64,000 nucleotides of DNA from Pedobacter riviphilus (GTDB taxonomy: Bacteria; Bacteroidota; Bacteroidia; Sphingobacteriales; Sphingobacteriaceae), in assembly GCF_014692875.1 (NCBI RefSeq), contig NZ_CP061171.1:1054001-1118000 (forward strand). Direction: 5' to 3'. Below the pieces are notes generated by a model. That model worked only from the letters and a program-made list of their open reading frames with translations, did no database searches and was not told the DNA's origin. Below, in pieces: positions 52,253 to 61,006 of the stretch (the first letter of the stretch is position 1; every line of letters begins with the position of its first letter). Made by a program: the position numbers and the translations under genes.

Positions 52253-53608
52253 ATGAATATTACACAGGAAAAAACCGGCAACTTAAATGCTGTTGTAAAA
52301 ATCAAAATCGCACCTGCTGATTACACTGGAAAAGTAGAGAAAGCCATTAAAGATCAAGCTAAAAAAGCACAATTACCTGGTTTCCGTAAAGGAATGGTTC
52401 CTGCTGCCCACATTAAAAAAATGTATGGCAAAAGTATCTTGGTAGAAGAGGTTAACAACTTATTGAACGATACCTTATCTAACTATATCGCTGAACAAAA
52501 ATTAGAAATTTTAGGTCAACCACTTCCTAAAATGGACGATGAACGCGAATTTAAATGGGACAATACAGATGATTTCGAATTTGATTATGAGTTAGGTTTA
52601 GCGCCAGCTTTTGATGTAAATCTTTCATCTAAAGATAAATTTACAGAATATGTAATTAAAGCTGATAAAGAAACTTTAGAAAGCCGTATCAAAAATATCC
52701 GTCGTAGCTATGGTAAAATGACTAATCCTGAAGTTTCGGCTGATGATGATGTGCTTTATGCCGAATTAACCCAGGTGGCTGCAGATGGCACAGCTGTTGA
52801 AGGTGGTATTACCAGTACAGCAAGTGTTCGTTTAGATCAGATTAAAGATAAAAAGATCCTTAAATCGTTAATTGGTTTAAAGAAAGACGATGAAGTAACC
52901 ATCGACATTCAAAAAGCATTTGAAGATGCTGCTGTAATTGCAAAAGCTTTAAATATTTCAGAAGAAGAGGCTGCTGCGTTAAAAGCAAACTTTAAGCTTC
53001 ACGTTAAAAACGTTAACCGTTTAGAAGAGTCTGACTTAAACCAAGAGTTTTTTGATAAATTATTTGGTGAAGGTACAGTAACCGACGAAGCTGGTTTCAG
53101 AGCGAAAATTACTGAAGAAGTAGAAAGTATGTTTAAGCAAGATGCTGAACGTAAATTATCGAACGATATTTATGAAGCACTTTTAACTAAGCACAATTTC
53201 GAATTGCCAGATGAGTTTTTACGTCGTTGGTTAAAAGCCACAAATGAGAAACTAACTGACGAGGAATTGGCAGAAGGTTATGATGATTTCGCTAAAAACC
53301 TTAAATGGACTTTAATCGAAAACAAAATCATTAAAGATAACAGCATCGAAATTAAATATGAGGATGTAGTTCAGGCGGCTAAAGCTAAATTAGATGCACA
53401 GTTCAGAATGTATAGCCCAAGTCCACTTCCAGAAGATCAATTGGCTCAATATGCTGTTCAGTTTTTGCAGGAAAAAGAAAATGCAAACCGCGTTTTTGAA
53501 GAAGTAAAAGCATTAAAAACTTTCGAGCAAATCAAATCTGTTGTTACTTTAGAGCAAAAAGATATTGATTATGATAAGTTTGTAGCGCTAGTGGAGAAAA
53601 AAGCATAG
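52253..53608 (+). CDS. tig: Trigger factor (ribosome-associated chaperone, PPIase)
   Basis: Protein of 451 residues. N-terminal ribosome-binding domain with the signature loop (GFRKGMVPAAHIKKMYGK, here LPGFRKGMVP), a weak FKBP-like middle domain (about 150-255), and a C-terminal helical chaperone domain (VTDEAGFRAKITEEVESMFK, YEALLTKHNFELPDEFLRRW). It binds nascent chains at the ribosome exit. Upstream of the clp genes in the usual tig-clpP-clpX order. The spacer before it (52185-52250) is built of 'atctca' words. Confidence 0.93.
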   Translation: MNITQEKTGNLNAVVKIKIAPADYTGKVEKAIKDQAKKAQLPGFRKGMVPAAHIKKMYGKSILVEEVNNLLNDTLSNYIAEQKLEILGQPLPKMDDEREFKWDNTDDFEFDYELGLAPAFDVNLSSKDKFTEYVIKADKETLESRIKNIRRSYGKMTNPEVSADDDVLYAELTQVAADGTAVEGGITSTASVRLDQIKDKKILKSLIGLKKDDEVTIDIQKAFEDAAVIAKALNISEEEAAALKANFKLHVKNVNRLEESDLNQEFFDKLFGEGTVTDEAGFRAKITEEVESMFKQDAERKLSNDIYEALLTKHNFELPDEFLRRWLKATNEKLTDEELAEGYDDFAKNLKWTLIENKIIKDNSIEIKYEDVVQAAKAKLDAQFRMYSPSPLPEDQLAQYAVQFLQEKENANRVFEEVKALKTFEQIKSVVTLEQKDIDYDKFVALVEKKA

Positions 53609-53653
53609 AGCTAAGAGCTTTTAAAATCACAATATAAAATCCTATTTTGCTGA

Positions 53654-54031
53654 GTGGCAAAATTTAGATTTCAAGACTTGCTAATTTGGCAGAGCGCTAT
53701 AATTGTAGGTGATAAATTGATCGATATTTCTGAGAAATCAGAAGAAATAAAAAAGTTTAGATTCGCAGAGCAGCTTCGAGGAGCTGCTCTTAGCGTATCC
53801 AATAATATCGCAGAAGAGTCTGGTTCTAATTCTGCTGCCGATTTCAAACGTTTTTTTAACTATGCACATCGGTCCATCTTCGAAAATGCCAATATTCTTT
53901 TGGTGTTAAATTTAAGATTACTAGTTTCTGACAAGGATTTGGCAGATTTATTGGAAGATTTAGATATTTTAGCAAGGATGATTTCCAGCTTTTCTAAAAG
54001 TTTGAAGAAGCGGAGTGCTATATTGTCATAG
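53654..54031 (+). CDS. Four-helix-bundle protein (S23/23S rRNA IVS-type family)
   Basis: Protein of 125 residues with a GTG start at 53654 (MAKFRFQDLLIWQSAIIVGD). Family hallmarks: LIWQxA near the N-terminus, RFAEQLRGAALSVSNNIAEE (SxxxNIAE/EG), DFKRFFNYAHRSIFE. Such proteins form pentamers or bundles and were first seen encoded within 23S rRNA intervening sequences; their cellular role is unknown. It lies 46 bases after tig and separates it from clpP, which is unusual for this locus. No diversity-generating retroelement parts are nearby. Confidence 0.85.
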   Translation: MAKFRFQDLLIWQSAIIVGDKLIDISEKSEEIKKFRFAEQLRGAALSVSNNIAEESGSNSAADFKRFFNYAHRSIFENANILLVLNLRLLVSDKDLADLLEDLDILARMISSFSKSLKKRSAILS

Positions 54032-54166
54032 ATTTCGATGTGGTATACTCTTTGTCTAAACCAACATAATTAAAATATTATTTATATTTTGGTTTTTTAT
54101 TATTCACGAAACGATGGGGAACAGGAACTCGAAACTCTATGCCCTCTGCTAAAAAAAACTCATACT

Positions 54167-54874
54167 ATGAACATAGATTCACAAGAATTCAGAAAATTTG
54201 CCGTTAAACATCAGGGAATTGGCGGTTTACATGTAGATAAATTTATTGCTCAGGCTAATCTGAACCCTAAGAGCATGACACCATATATCATTGAAGAACG
54301 CCAGTTGAATGTAGCGCAAATGGACGTTTTTTCAAGATTAATGATGGATCGTATTATCTTTTTAGGTGATGCGATTTACGATCAGAATGCGAATATCATT
54401 CAGGCACAGTTGTTGTTTTTGCAATCAACAGATGCTGATAGGGATATTCAGATCTACATTAACTCACCAGGTGGCTCGGTTTATGCTGGTTTAGGTATTT
54501 ACGATACCATGCAATATATACAGCCAGATGTAGCTACAATCTGTACTGGTATGGCCGCATCAATGGGTGCAGTTTTATTGGTAGCAGGTGCAAAAGGAAA
54601 ACGTGCTGCATTGCCTCACTCAAGGGTAATGATCCACCAACCATCTGGCGGTGCACAAGGTGTGGCATCCGATATGGAGATCAACTTGAGAGAGATGTTG
54701 AAATTGAAAAAAGAATTATACGATATTATTTCAGAGCACTCTGGCCAAACATACGATTGGGTAGAGAAAGCTTCAGATCGCGATTACTGGATGACAGCTG
54801 ACGAGGCAAAAGGATTTGGTATGGTTGATGAGGTGTTATCGAGAAACGCAAAAAAAGATGGCGAAACAAAATAA
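54167..54874 (+). CDS. clpP: ATP-dependent Clp protease proteolytic subunit
   Basis: Protein of 235 residues from the ATG at 54167 (MNIDSQEFRKFAVKHQG); an earlier open frame from 54089 has no homology. Catalytic Ser132 (GMAASMGAVLL) and His157 (RVMIHQP) are 25 apart as in other ClpP proteins, with NSPGGSVYAGLGIYDTMQ. About 25 residues longer than E. coli ClpP at the N-terminus, as usual in Bacteroidota. Overlaps clpX by 17 bases. Confidence 0.93.
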   Translation: MNIDSQEFRKFAVKHQGIGGLHVDKFIAQANLNPKSMTPYIIEERQLNVAQMDVFSRLMMDRIIFLGDAIYDQNANIIQAQLLFLQSTDADRDIQIYINSPGGSVYAGLGIYDTMQYIQPDVATICTGMAASMGAVLLVAGAKGKRAALPHSRVMIHQPSGGAQGVASDMEINLREMLKLKKELYDIISEHSGQTYDWVEKASDRDYWMTADEAKGFGMVDEVLSRNAKKDGETK

Positions 54875-56096
54875 AGAATCCCGTTGTTCATTCTGCCATT
54901 CTGGCAAGCATGAAACGTTAATGTTGATTGAAGGTATGGATGCATTTATCTGCGATAAATGTGTAACCCAGGCCAATCAATTGCTTGCGCAAGAATTAGG
55001 GACCAAAGGGACGAAAAATATTCAAGAGGCGATAAACTTATTAAAACCTCTTGAAATTAAACAACATCTTGATCAGTATGTTATTGGTCAGGATGATGCA
55101 AAAAAGGTATTATCTGTTGCCGTTTACAATCACTACAAACGTTTAAATCAAAAAGTTGATAAAGACGAGATTGAGATTGAAAAATCAAATATCATGTTGG
55201 TGGGCGAAACGGGTACCGGTAAAACACTTTTGGCTAAAACCATTGCGAAAATTTTGCATGTACCATTCTGTATTTGCGATGCTACGGTTTTAACAGAAGC
55301 AGGTTATGTAGGTGAAGATGTTGAAAGCATTTTAACACGATTGCTTCAGGCTGCAGATTATGATGTAACAGCTGCCGAACGTGGTATTGTATATATTGAT
55401 GAGGTAGATAAGGTAGCACGTAAAAGCGATAACCCATCTATTACACGTGATGTATCAGGAGAAGGTGTTCAGCAGGCTTTATTGAAAATTTTAGAAGGTA
55501 CGGTTGTAAACGTTCCACCTCAGGGCGGGCGTAAACATCCAGATCAGAAAATGATCCCGGTAAACACTAATAACATTCTGTTTATCTGTGGTGGAGCATT
55601 TGATGGTATAGAACGTAAAATTGCCAATCGTTTACGCACACAGGCTGTTGGTTATAAAGTAAAGAAAGATGAAACAGTTTTAGATCTTAAAAATCTTTAT
55701 AAGTATATTACACCTCAGGATTTGAAATCTTTTGGATTGATTCCAGAATTAATTGGTCGTATACCGGTTCTTTCTCACTTAAATCCATTGGATAAAGAAT
55801 CGTTAAGAAATATTTTAACCGCGCCCAAAAATTCATTAATCAAGCAATATGTGAAGCTTTTTGCTTACGAAGACGTAAAGCTTGTTTTTGATGAAGATGT
55901 TTTAGACTTTATTGTAGATAAAGCAATGGAGTATAAACTAGGTGCCCGTGGTTTAAGATCAATCTGCGAAGCGATTATGTTGGATGCGATGTTTGATACG
56001 CCAACGCAAACGGACGTCAAGGAACTGCACATCAATCTCGATTACGCGATAGAGAAATTTGAAAAGGCCGACTTTAAAAAGTTGCAGGCCGCTTAA
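54858..56096 (+). CDS. clpX: ATP-dependent Clp protease ATP-binding subunit ClpX
   Basis: Protein of 412 residues from the ATG at 54858, inside the end of clpP. N-terminal zinc-binding domain with C10, C13, C32, C35; AAA+ domain with Walker [18 protein letters not shown] pore loop region, Walker B VYIDEVDK, and sensor LGARGLRS. It unfolds tagged substrates for ClpP. Translational coupling with clpP is likely from the overlap. Confidence 0.95.
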   Translation: MAKQNKESRCSFCHSGKHETLMLIEGMDAFICDKCVTQANQLLAQELGTKGTKNIQEAINLLKPLEIKQHLDQYVIGQDDAKKVLSVAVYNHYKRLNQKVDKDEIEIEKSNIMLVGETGTGKTLLAKTIAKILHVPFCICDATVLTEAGYVGEDVESILTRLLQAADYDVTAAERGIVYIDEVDKVARKSDNPSITRDVSGEGVQQALLKILEGTVVNVPPQGGRKHPDQKMIPVNTNNILFICGGAFDGIERKIANRLRTQAVGYKVKKDETVLDLKNLYKYITPQDLKSFGLIPELIGRIPVLSHLNPLDKESLRNILTAPKNSLIKQYVKLFAYEDVKLVFDEDVLDFIVDKAMEYKLGARGLRSICEAIMLDAMFDTPTQTDVKELHINLDYAIEKFEKADFKKLQAA

Positions 56097-56101
56097 AAAC
56101 C

Positions 56102-56135
56102 AAATCCTTCCCGTAATTCGGGAGGGATTTTTTTT
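56102..56135 (+). terminator. Intrinsic terminator after clpX
   Basis: Stem AAATCCTTCCCG / CGGGAGGGATTT (one G-U) with a five-base loop and a T-run to 56135. It ends the clpP-clpX transcript. Confidence 0.8.
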
Positions 56136-56190
56136 AATACAATATTTGTTAACGCTAGGCGCCAAACGCTATGCTCAAAACGAAAAGAAT

Positions 56191-57054
56191 ATGAACGAAG
56201 AAAAAGACGTAAAAAAAGACGAGGAAATTGTAGAGAAATCGAAAAAAGTAAGAGAAGTAGAAAGTCCTGTTAAATCGGGATTAAAATCGAAAGACGAAAT
56301 TGTTAAAAACTGGTTGCCACGCTATACTGGCCGTCCATTGGATCAATTTGGCGATTATATCCTGTTAACCAATTTTAGTAAGTATGTAAGCATGTTTTCG
56401 GAATGGAACGATAATGCACCGATTATGGGTTTAGATAAGCCTATGCAAAGTGTTACAGCCAACGGAATTACAATTATCAATTTTGGTATGGGAAGCCCTT
56501 TGGCTGCAACCATGATGGATTTATTAACAGCCATTAAACCTAAAGCAGTTTTGTTTTTAGGTAAATGCGGTGGTTTAAAAAAGAAAAACCAATTAGGCGA
56601 TTTAATTTTGCCTATTGCTGCAATTAGGGGAGAAGGAACCTCAAATGATTACCTGCCGGCAGAAGTACCCGCATTGCCAGCATTCGCCTTGCAGAAAGCG
56701 ATTTCTACAACCATACGCGATCATGGTAGGGATTATTGGACCGGGACCTGTTATACCACCAACCGCAGGGTTTGGGAGCATGATAAAGAATTTAAAAAAT
56801 ATTTGAAAACATTACGTGCAATGGCGGTAGATATGGAAACGGCAACCATTTTTACCACGGCTTTTGCAAACAAAATTCCAGCTGGCGCATTACTTTTGGT
56901 GTCCGATCAGCCGATGATACCTGAAGGTGTTAAAACTGCCGAAAGCGATAGCAGCGTAACGGAAAAGTATGTAGAAACACATTTAAGAATTGGTATTGAT
57001 TCGTTGAAACAGTTAATCAATAACGGATTAACCGTGAAACATTTGTTGTTTTAA
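56191..57054 (+). CDS. AMP nucleosidase-type nucleoside phosphorylase-superfamily protein
   Basis: Protein of 287 residues from the ATG at 56191 (MNEEKDVKKDEEIVEKS); a longer frame from 56059 begins inside clpX. A charged N-terminal 45 residues is followed by the PNP/MTAP-like core: INFGMGSPLAATMMDLL, LFLGKCGGLKK, GDLILPIAAIRGEGTS, VDMETATIF (ribose binding) and LLLVSDQPMIPEG. Matches the short Bacteroidota AMP nucleosidases, which split AMP to adenine and ribose-5-phosphate. Preceded by a word spacer (AACGCTAGGCGCCAAACGC). Confidence 0.82.
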   Translation: MNEEKDVKKDEEIVEKSKKVREVESPVKSGLKSKDEIVKNWLPRYTGRPLDQFGDYILLTNFSKYVSMFSEWNDNAPIMGLDKPMQSVTANGITIINFGMGSPLAATMMDLLTAIKPKAVLFLGKCGGLKKKNQLGDLILPIAAIRGEGTSNDYLPAEVPALPAFALQKAISTTIRDHGRDYWTGTCYTTNRRVWEHDKEFKKYLKTLRAMAVDMETATIFTTAFANKIPAGALLLVSDQPMIPEGVKTAESDSSVTEKYVETHLRIGIDSLKQLINNGLTVKHLLF

Positions 57055-57064
57055 TCTGCGATAA

Positions 57065-57142
57065 CGTCATCCTGAACTTGTTTCAGGATCTTTTCGGCTT
57101 GAATTATTAGCAAGTTAGGTGCTGAAATAAATTCAGCATGAC
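57065..57142. repeat. Dispersed intergenic repeat, family C
   Basis: GTCATCCTGAACTTGTTTCA with GGATC, forming a hairpin (CCTGAAcTTGTTTCAGG), then GCTGAAATAAATTCAGCATG. Related pieces are at 6312, 16727-16830 and 60817-60839 (GCTGAAACAAGTTCAGC). No coding. Confidence 0.6.
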
Positions 57143-57226
57143 CTATCAAGTATAATCATCATCCTATCACGATTTTACTTCAGCTTCGGGCTCTTTTGCC
57201 TGCGAAAAGGAAAACTATTTAAACAA

Positions 57227-57253
57227 AAAAAGATCGGCATCTGCCGATCTTTT
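57227..57253 (-). terminator. Terminator after the primary sigma factor gene
   Basis: Perfect stem AAAAGATCGGCA / TGCCGATCTTTT with a two-base loop; the A-run on the plus strand becomes the T-run for the minus-strand sigma factor transcript. Confidence 0.8.
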
Positions 57254-57276
57254 AATATCTGTTAGAATTAAAAATC

Positions 57277-58137
57277 CTATCCTAAATAAGATTTTAAGAT
57301 TTTACTTCTTGAAGTATGACGTAAGCGTTGTAACGCTTTATCTTTAATCTGACGAACACGCTCGCGTGTTAAGTTAAATTTCTCACCAATTTCCTCTAGA
57401 GAAAGTGGATGGTTAGAACCTAAGCCGAAGAATAAAACGATAATTTCTCTTTCTCTTTCCGTTAAGGTAGATAAAGAACGTTTAATTTCTTCCGATAGAG
57501 ATTCGTTGATCAATGAGCTATCGGTATTTGGTTCGTGGTTTTCCAATACATCTAACAATGTATTTTCTTCACCTTGAACAAACGGTGCATCCATTGATAC
57601 ATGGCGGCCAGAGTTACTTAAAGTGTCTGAAATTTTATCCACCGTAGTTTCCAAAATATCAGCAAGTTCTTCCGGAGACGGCTCACGTTCGTATTCTTGC
57701 TCTAATTTAGAGAAAGCTTTACTGATTTTGCTTAATGAACCTACCTGGTTTAAAGGTAAACGTACAATACGGCTTTGCTCGGCAATTGCCTGCAAAATAG
57801 ATTGACGAATCCACCAAACGGCATAAGAGATGAATTTGAAACCTTTGGTCTCATCAAAACGTTTTGCCGCTTTAATTAAACCCAGGTTACCTTCGTTAAT
57901 TAAGTCTCCTAAAGTTAAACCCTGATTTTGATATTGTTTTGCAACAGATACAACGAAACGCAAGTTCGTTTTAGTTAACCGCTCTAATGCAGCCTGATCG
58001 CCCTCACGAATCTTCCTTGCTAAAATTACTTCCTCTTCTGCTGTTATTAAATCTACTTTGCCAATTTCGTGTAGGTATTTATCTAATGACTGACTTTCAC
58101 GGTTGGTAATGGATTGCGTTATCTTGAGTTGTCTCAT
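57277..58137 (-). CDS. rpoD: Primary RNA polymerase sigma factor (RpoD/SigA, short Bacteroidota form)
   Basis: Protein of 286 residues: region 1.2 ([20 protein letters not shown]), region 2 ([40 protein letters not shown]), region 3 and region 4 ([20 protein letters not shown]). There is no region 1.1, as in other Bacteroidota housekeeping sigma factors that read TTTG/TAnnTTTG promoters. It has its own such promoter and terminator. Confidence 0.93.
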   Translation of the reverse strand: MRQLKITQSITNRESQSLDKYLHEIGKVDLITAEEEVILARKIREGDQAALERLTKTNLRFVVSVAKQYQNQGLTLGDLINEGNLGLIKAAKRFDETKGFKFISYAVWWIRQSILQAIAEQSRIVRLPLNQVGSLSKISKAFSKLEQEYEREPSPEELADILETTVDKISDTLSNSGRHVSMDAPFVQGEENTLLDVLENHEPNTDSSLINESLSEEIKRSLSTLTEREREIIVLFFGLGSNHPLSLEEIGEKFNLTRERVRQIKDKALQRLRHTSRSKILKSYLG

Positions 58138-58173
58138 TTATACGAATTGTGTGCTCTTTAATTATTGAGTGTG

Positions 58174-58181
58174 CAAAGTTA
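58174..58181 (-). promoter_or_regulatory. -7 box of the sigma factor gene
   Basis: On the minus strand TAACTTTG (TAnnTTTG), 36 bases upstream of the ATG. The -33 element is not clear. Confidence 0.5.
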
Positions 58182-58590
58182 CGAAATTGTATAGCAATCC
58201 GAAAGGATAAAATACTGAAAATGTTGCTGTTTGCACAAGTTTTTTACAGTTTTACTTGTAGCAAAAATCATTCCAAATAAAATTATGGCAGTGAATGTGT
58301 TATTGTTGGCGTTATAATTGATTTTCGGATATTATTTATTGTAAATCGATAAATATATTTTGAATTATAATAATTTATTATTTATGTTTGTATCGTAAAT
58401 AATTAAATAAACATGACGTTTCTTAAATTTTCAATAATTTAAAGCAAATATCAAAAGCCATTATTGTGGGGCGGTTTTGTGTATATAATTTTTGTCAGAT
58501 TATAGGTGCAAAAAATAAATCAAGAAACCGGCTTCATTATTAAGTAGTAAATTAAATCGAAGACGTTACATTTTAAACTGGCATGTAATT
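58182..58590. other. AT-rich intergenic region with a promoter for the DUF2975 genes
   Basis: About 400 bases with no gene. A probable promoter on the plus strand has -7 box TATGTTTG (58383-58390) with TTTTGAA about 20 bp upstream; transcription from there would give a leader of about 195 nt before 58591. A nine-codon ATG frame at 58413-58442 (MTFLKFSII) is in that leader; no terminator hairpin was seen. Otherwise nothing recognised. Confidence 0.45.
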
Positions 58591-59148
58591 ATGGAAATTA
58601 AAATAACAACCAATCAGATTTTGAAAGTATTACAGATACTTTCGTGGATAATTTTTATCGGCCTATGTGTAGAAGCAGGTGGGGTACTTGTTAATACAAT
58701 TATTACATCATTTATAAATCCGCAGGGCGTGAAGAACTTTTGGGATGGAGCAGATTACTTGTCAAGTGTTTACAAATTTGATCAGGGTTATTTCCTGGTT
58801 ATTACACTCGTTATGATTATTGTTGCTGTGCTAAAAGCAATCATGTTCTATCTAATTGTGAAATTGTTTATCGATAAAAGACTCCGTATTTCTCAGCCTT
58901 TCAGTATAGAATTGAAGCATTTTATTCTGATACAGGTCTTTTTAGCCCTTGGTATAGGTTTTTTTGCCCATTTAGGTTATAAATATACGGTTTGGCTCGC
59001 ACACCAAGGGGTTATGGTTGCTGATCTTAAAACGTTAAATATGGATGGGGCTGATGTTTGGTTCTTTATGGCTGTTGTGCTTTTTATAATTGTACAGGTT
59101 GTGAACAGAGGAATAGAAATTCAACAAGAAAACGATTTAACGATATAA
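58591..59148 (+). CDS. DUF2975-type four-helix membrane protein (first copy)
   Basis: Protein of 185 residues with four membrane segments (ILKVLQILSWIIFIGLCVEA, YFLVITLVMIIVAVLKAIMF, LIQVFLALGIGFFAHLGY, WFFMAVVLFIIVQVV) and the C-terminal tail RGIEIQQENDLTI. Matches DUF2975 proteins, which are regularly encoded with a small Cro/CI-type regulator, as here. Function unknown. Two bases separate it from the next copy. Confidence 0.8.
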   Translation: MEIKITTNQILKVLQILSWIIFIGLCVEAGGVLVNTIITSFINPQGVKNFWDGADYLSSVYKFDQGYFLVITLVMIIVAVLKAIMFYLIVKLFIDKRLRISQPFSIELKHFILIQVFLALGIGFFAHLGYKYTVWLAHQGVMVADLKTLNMDGADVWFFMAVVLFIIVQVVNRGIEIQQENDLTI

Positions 59149-59150
59149 TT

Positions 59151-59642
59151 ATGAAAACGCAGAATCAAATTAGGTTAATTAAAATGGGTTATGTGGTAAC
59201 ACTTTCAGTCGTAATACTATTTTCGCTTAAAGATGCATCAAAGGGTTTTGAAGAAGGGTATACAGATACTGGAAAAGGCGGGCTATTAGATTTGGTACAG
59301 GGTTTATTTATATTGATAATTGTGTTCTTTAGCTCAAGGGTATTGGTTTATCTCTATCGTTTTATTAATTCGATAGAAATAGGCAATGTTTTTAGTATTG
59401 AAAATACAGGAAGGCTTACACGTATGGGGTGGTATTGTACTATGATTCCATTTCTGTTGTTCACTTATAACGCTATGGTTTATGCAAATCAATCAAATAA
59501 TCGACAGGATATAGTATTTAAGATAATTGAAAATGTTGATTTCCAGATCTGGCTGTTAATTTTTGGCTTAACACTTTTAACAATAGCATTTGTGTTTAGA
59601 AAAGGGATTGAACTGCAACAAGAAAATGATTTAACGATATAA
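59151..59642 (+). CDS. DUF2975-type four-helix membrane protein (second copy)
   Basis: Protein of 163 residues from the ATG at 59151; the longer open frame to 59058 overlaps the first copy. Four membrane segments (IRLIKMGYVVTLSVVILFSL, LVQGLFILIIVFFSSRVLVY, MGWYCTMIPFLLFTYNAMVY, WLLIFGLTLLTIAFVF). It ends GIELQQENDLTI, matching the tail of the first copy, so the pair arose by duplication and has diverged except at the C-terminus. Confidence 0.78.
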   Translation: MKTQNQIRLIKMGYVVTLSVVILFSLKDASKGFEEGYTDTGKGGLLDLVQGLFILIIVFFSSRVLVYLYRFINSIEIGNVFSIENTGRLTRMGWYCTMIPFLLFTYNAMVYANQSNNRQDIVFKIIENVDFQIWLLIFGLTLLTIAFVFRKGIELQQENDLTI

Positions 59643-59646
59643 GCTC

Positions 59647-59853
59647 ATGCCGATAATTGTAAACTTAGATGTAATGTTGGCCAGGCGTAAAATGTCGTTA
59701 ACCGAATTAAGCGAGCGGGTAGGGATAACCATGTCTAATTTATCTATCCTTAAAACAGGTAAGGCGAAGGCGGTTCGTTTGGAAACTTTAGAGGCAATTT
59801 GTAAGGCTTTAGATTGCCAGCCGGGTGATATCCTGGAATTCCGAACAGAGTAA
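59647..59853 (+). CDS. Small Cro/CI-type HTH transcriptional regulator (YozG-like)
   Basis: Protein of 68 residues that is almost only an HTH: MPIIVNLDVMLARRKMSLTE, LSERVGITMSNLSILKTGKA, KAVRLETLEAICKALDCQPG. This is the standard partner of DUF2975 membrane proteins, four bases downstream of the second copy. Its last 14 codons plus stop lie in the first unit of a 336-bp tandem triplication, so the 3' end is present twice more as a fragment. Confidence 0.85.
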   Translation: MPIIVNLDVMLARRKMSLTELSERVGITMSNLSILKTGKAKAVRLETLEAICKALDCQPGDILEFRTE

Positions 59854-60816
59854 ACCCCGCATGTTTTTAAAGCCTGCCAGGTTTGATAGCGCCCAAGAAC
59901 CACCTACGTTGTTAAATAAACCTGATAGAACGGAAAGCCCGGAGCGAAGTATGAGTGAGGACTTGGAGGGATAGCAGGAGAGGAGGCTGCCATACTAACA
60001 GAACCACTCATTTTCAAAAAAAATAGTAAGCGAACCTATTCAGTATATAAATCTGAGTTTTATAATTAACATGCTTTTAAGGAGTCTCCTGAAATTGTTT
60101 TTAGTCATGTCTTCACCCAGAATTTAACCCCTAGCAGGAAAGATTTAGATTGCCAGCCGGGTGATATCCTGGAATTCCGAACAGAGTAAACCTCGCATGT
60201 TTTTAAAACCTGCCAGGTTTGATAGCGCCCAAGAACCACCTACGTTGTTAAATAAACCTGATAGAACGGAAAGCCCGGAGCGAAGTATGAGTGAGGACTT
60301 GGAGGGATAGCAGGAGAGGAGGCCGCCATACTAACAGAACCACCCATTTTCAAAAAAAATAGTAAGCGAACCTATTCAGTATATAAATCTGAGTTTTATA
60401 ATTAACATGCTTCTAAGGAGTCTCCTGAAATTGTTTTTAGTCATGTCTTCACCCAGAATTTAACCCCTAGCAGGAAAGATTTAGATTGCCAGCCGGGTGA
60501 TATCCTGGAATTCCGAACAGAGTAAACCCCGCATGTTTTAAAAACTGCCAGGTTTGATAGCGCCCAAGAACCACCTACGTTGTTAAATAAACCTGATAGA
60601 ACGGAAAGCCCGGAGCGAAGTATGAGTGAGGACTTGGAGGGATAGCAGGAGAGGAGGCTGCCATACTAACAGAACCACTCATTTTCAAAAAAAAATAGTA
60701 AGCGAACCTATTCAGTATATAAATCTGAGTTTTATAATTAACATGCTTCTAAGGAGTCTCCTGAAATGGTTTTTAGTCATGTCTTCACCCAGAATTTAAC
60801 CCCTAGCGGGAAAGAT
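59811..60816 (+). repeat. Three tandem copies of a 336-bp unit
   Basis: Units start at 59811, 60147 and 60483 (period 336; third copy 334 long). Each starts with the last 14 codons and stop of the HTH gene (DCQPGDILEFRTE), then a family A REP-like element, and ends near CCCCTAGCAGGAAAGAT. Units 1 and 2 differ by only about five substitutions. After unit 3 the sequence moves into a family C hairpin. The whole 1.15-kb gap to sucC has no other gene. Confidence 0.92.
59925..59992 (+). repeat. Dispersed REP-like repeat, family A (copies 4-6, one per tandem unit)
   Basis: AACCTGATAGAACGGAAAGC, then CCGGAGCGAAGTATGAGTGA and GGACTTGGAGGGATAGCAGG. The same element recurs at 60261 and 60597 in tandem units 2 and 3. 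Confidence 0.7.
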
Positions 60817-60925
60817 GCTGAAACAAGTTCAGCATGACGATCGCGTTAGTTAAATATGCTAAAAATTAATTAGTAAGAATAAACATTTGTAGAACTTAGG
60901 TTTTTTTGGGAAAAGAGGGGGAATA

Positions 60926-60957
60926 AAAAAACCTTCCAGTTTGCACTGAAAGGTTTT
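60926..60957 (-). terminator. Terminator after sucC
   Basis: Stem AAAACCTT-c-CAGT / ACTG-a-AAGGTTTT with a TTGC loop. The plus-strand A-run gives the T-run for the minus-strand sucC transcript, which ends 50 bases earlier. Confidence 0.75.
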
Positions 60958-61006
60958 CAATATGATATACGCTTTTTGCTTTGGTCTTTCGACTTTTAGC
61001 TTAAGC

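Noticed and set aside
53654..54031. Avd-like accessory protein of a diversity-generating retroelement
   Set aside because: The four-helix bundle resembles that group, but no reverse transcriptase, template repeat or variable repeat is in the vicinity.
59811..60816. CRISPR array
   Set aside because: Units are 336 bp and almost wholly identical; there are no short repeats with unique spacers and no cas genes.
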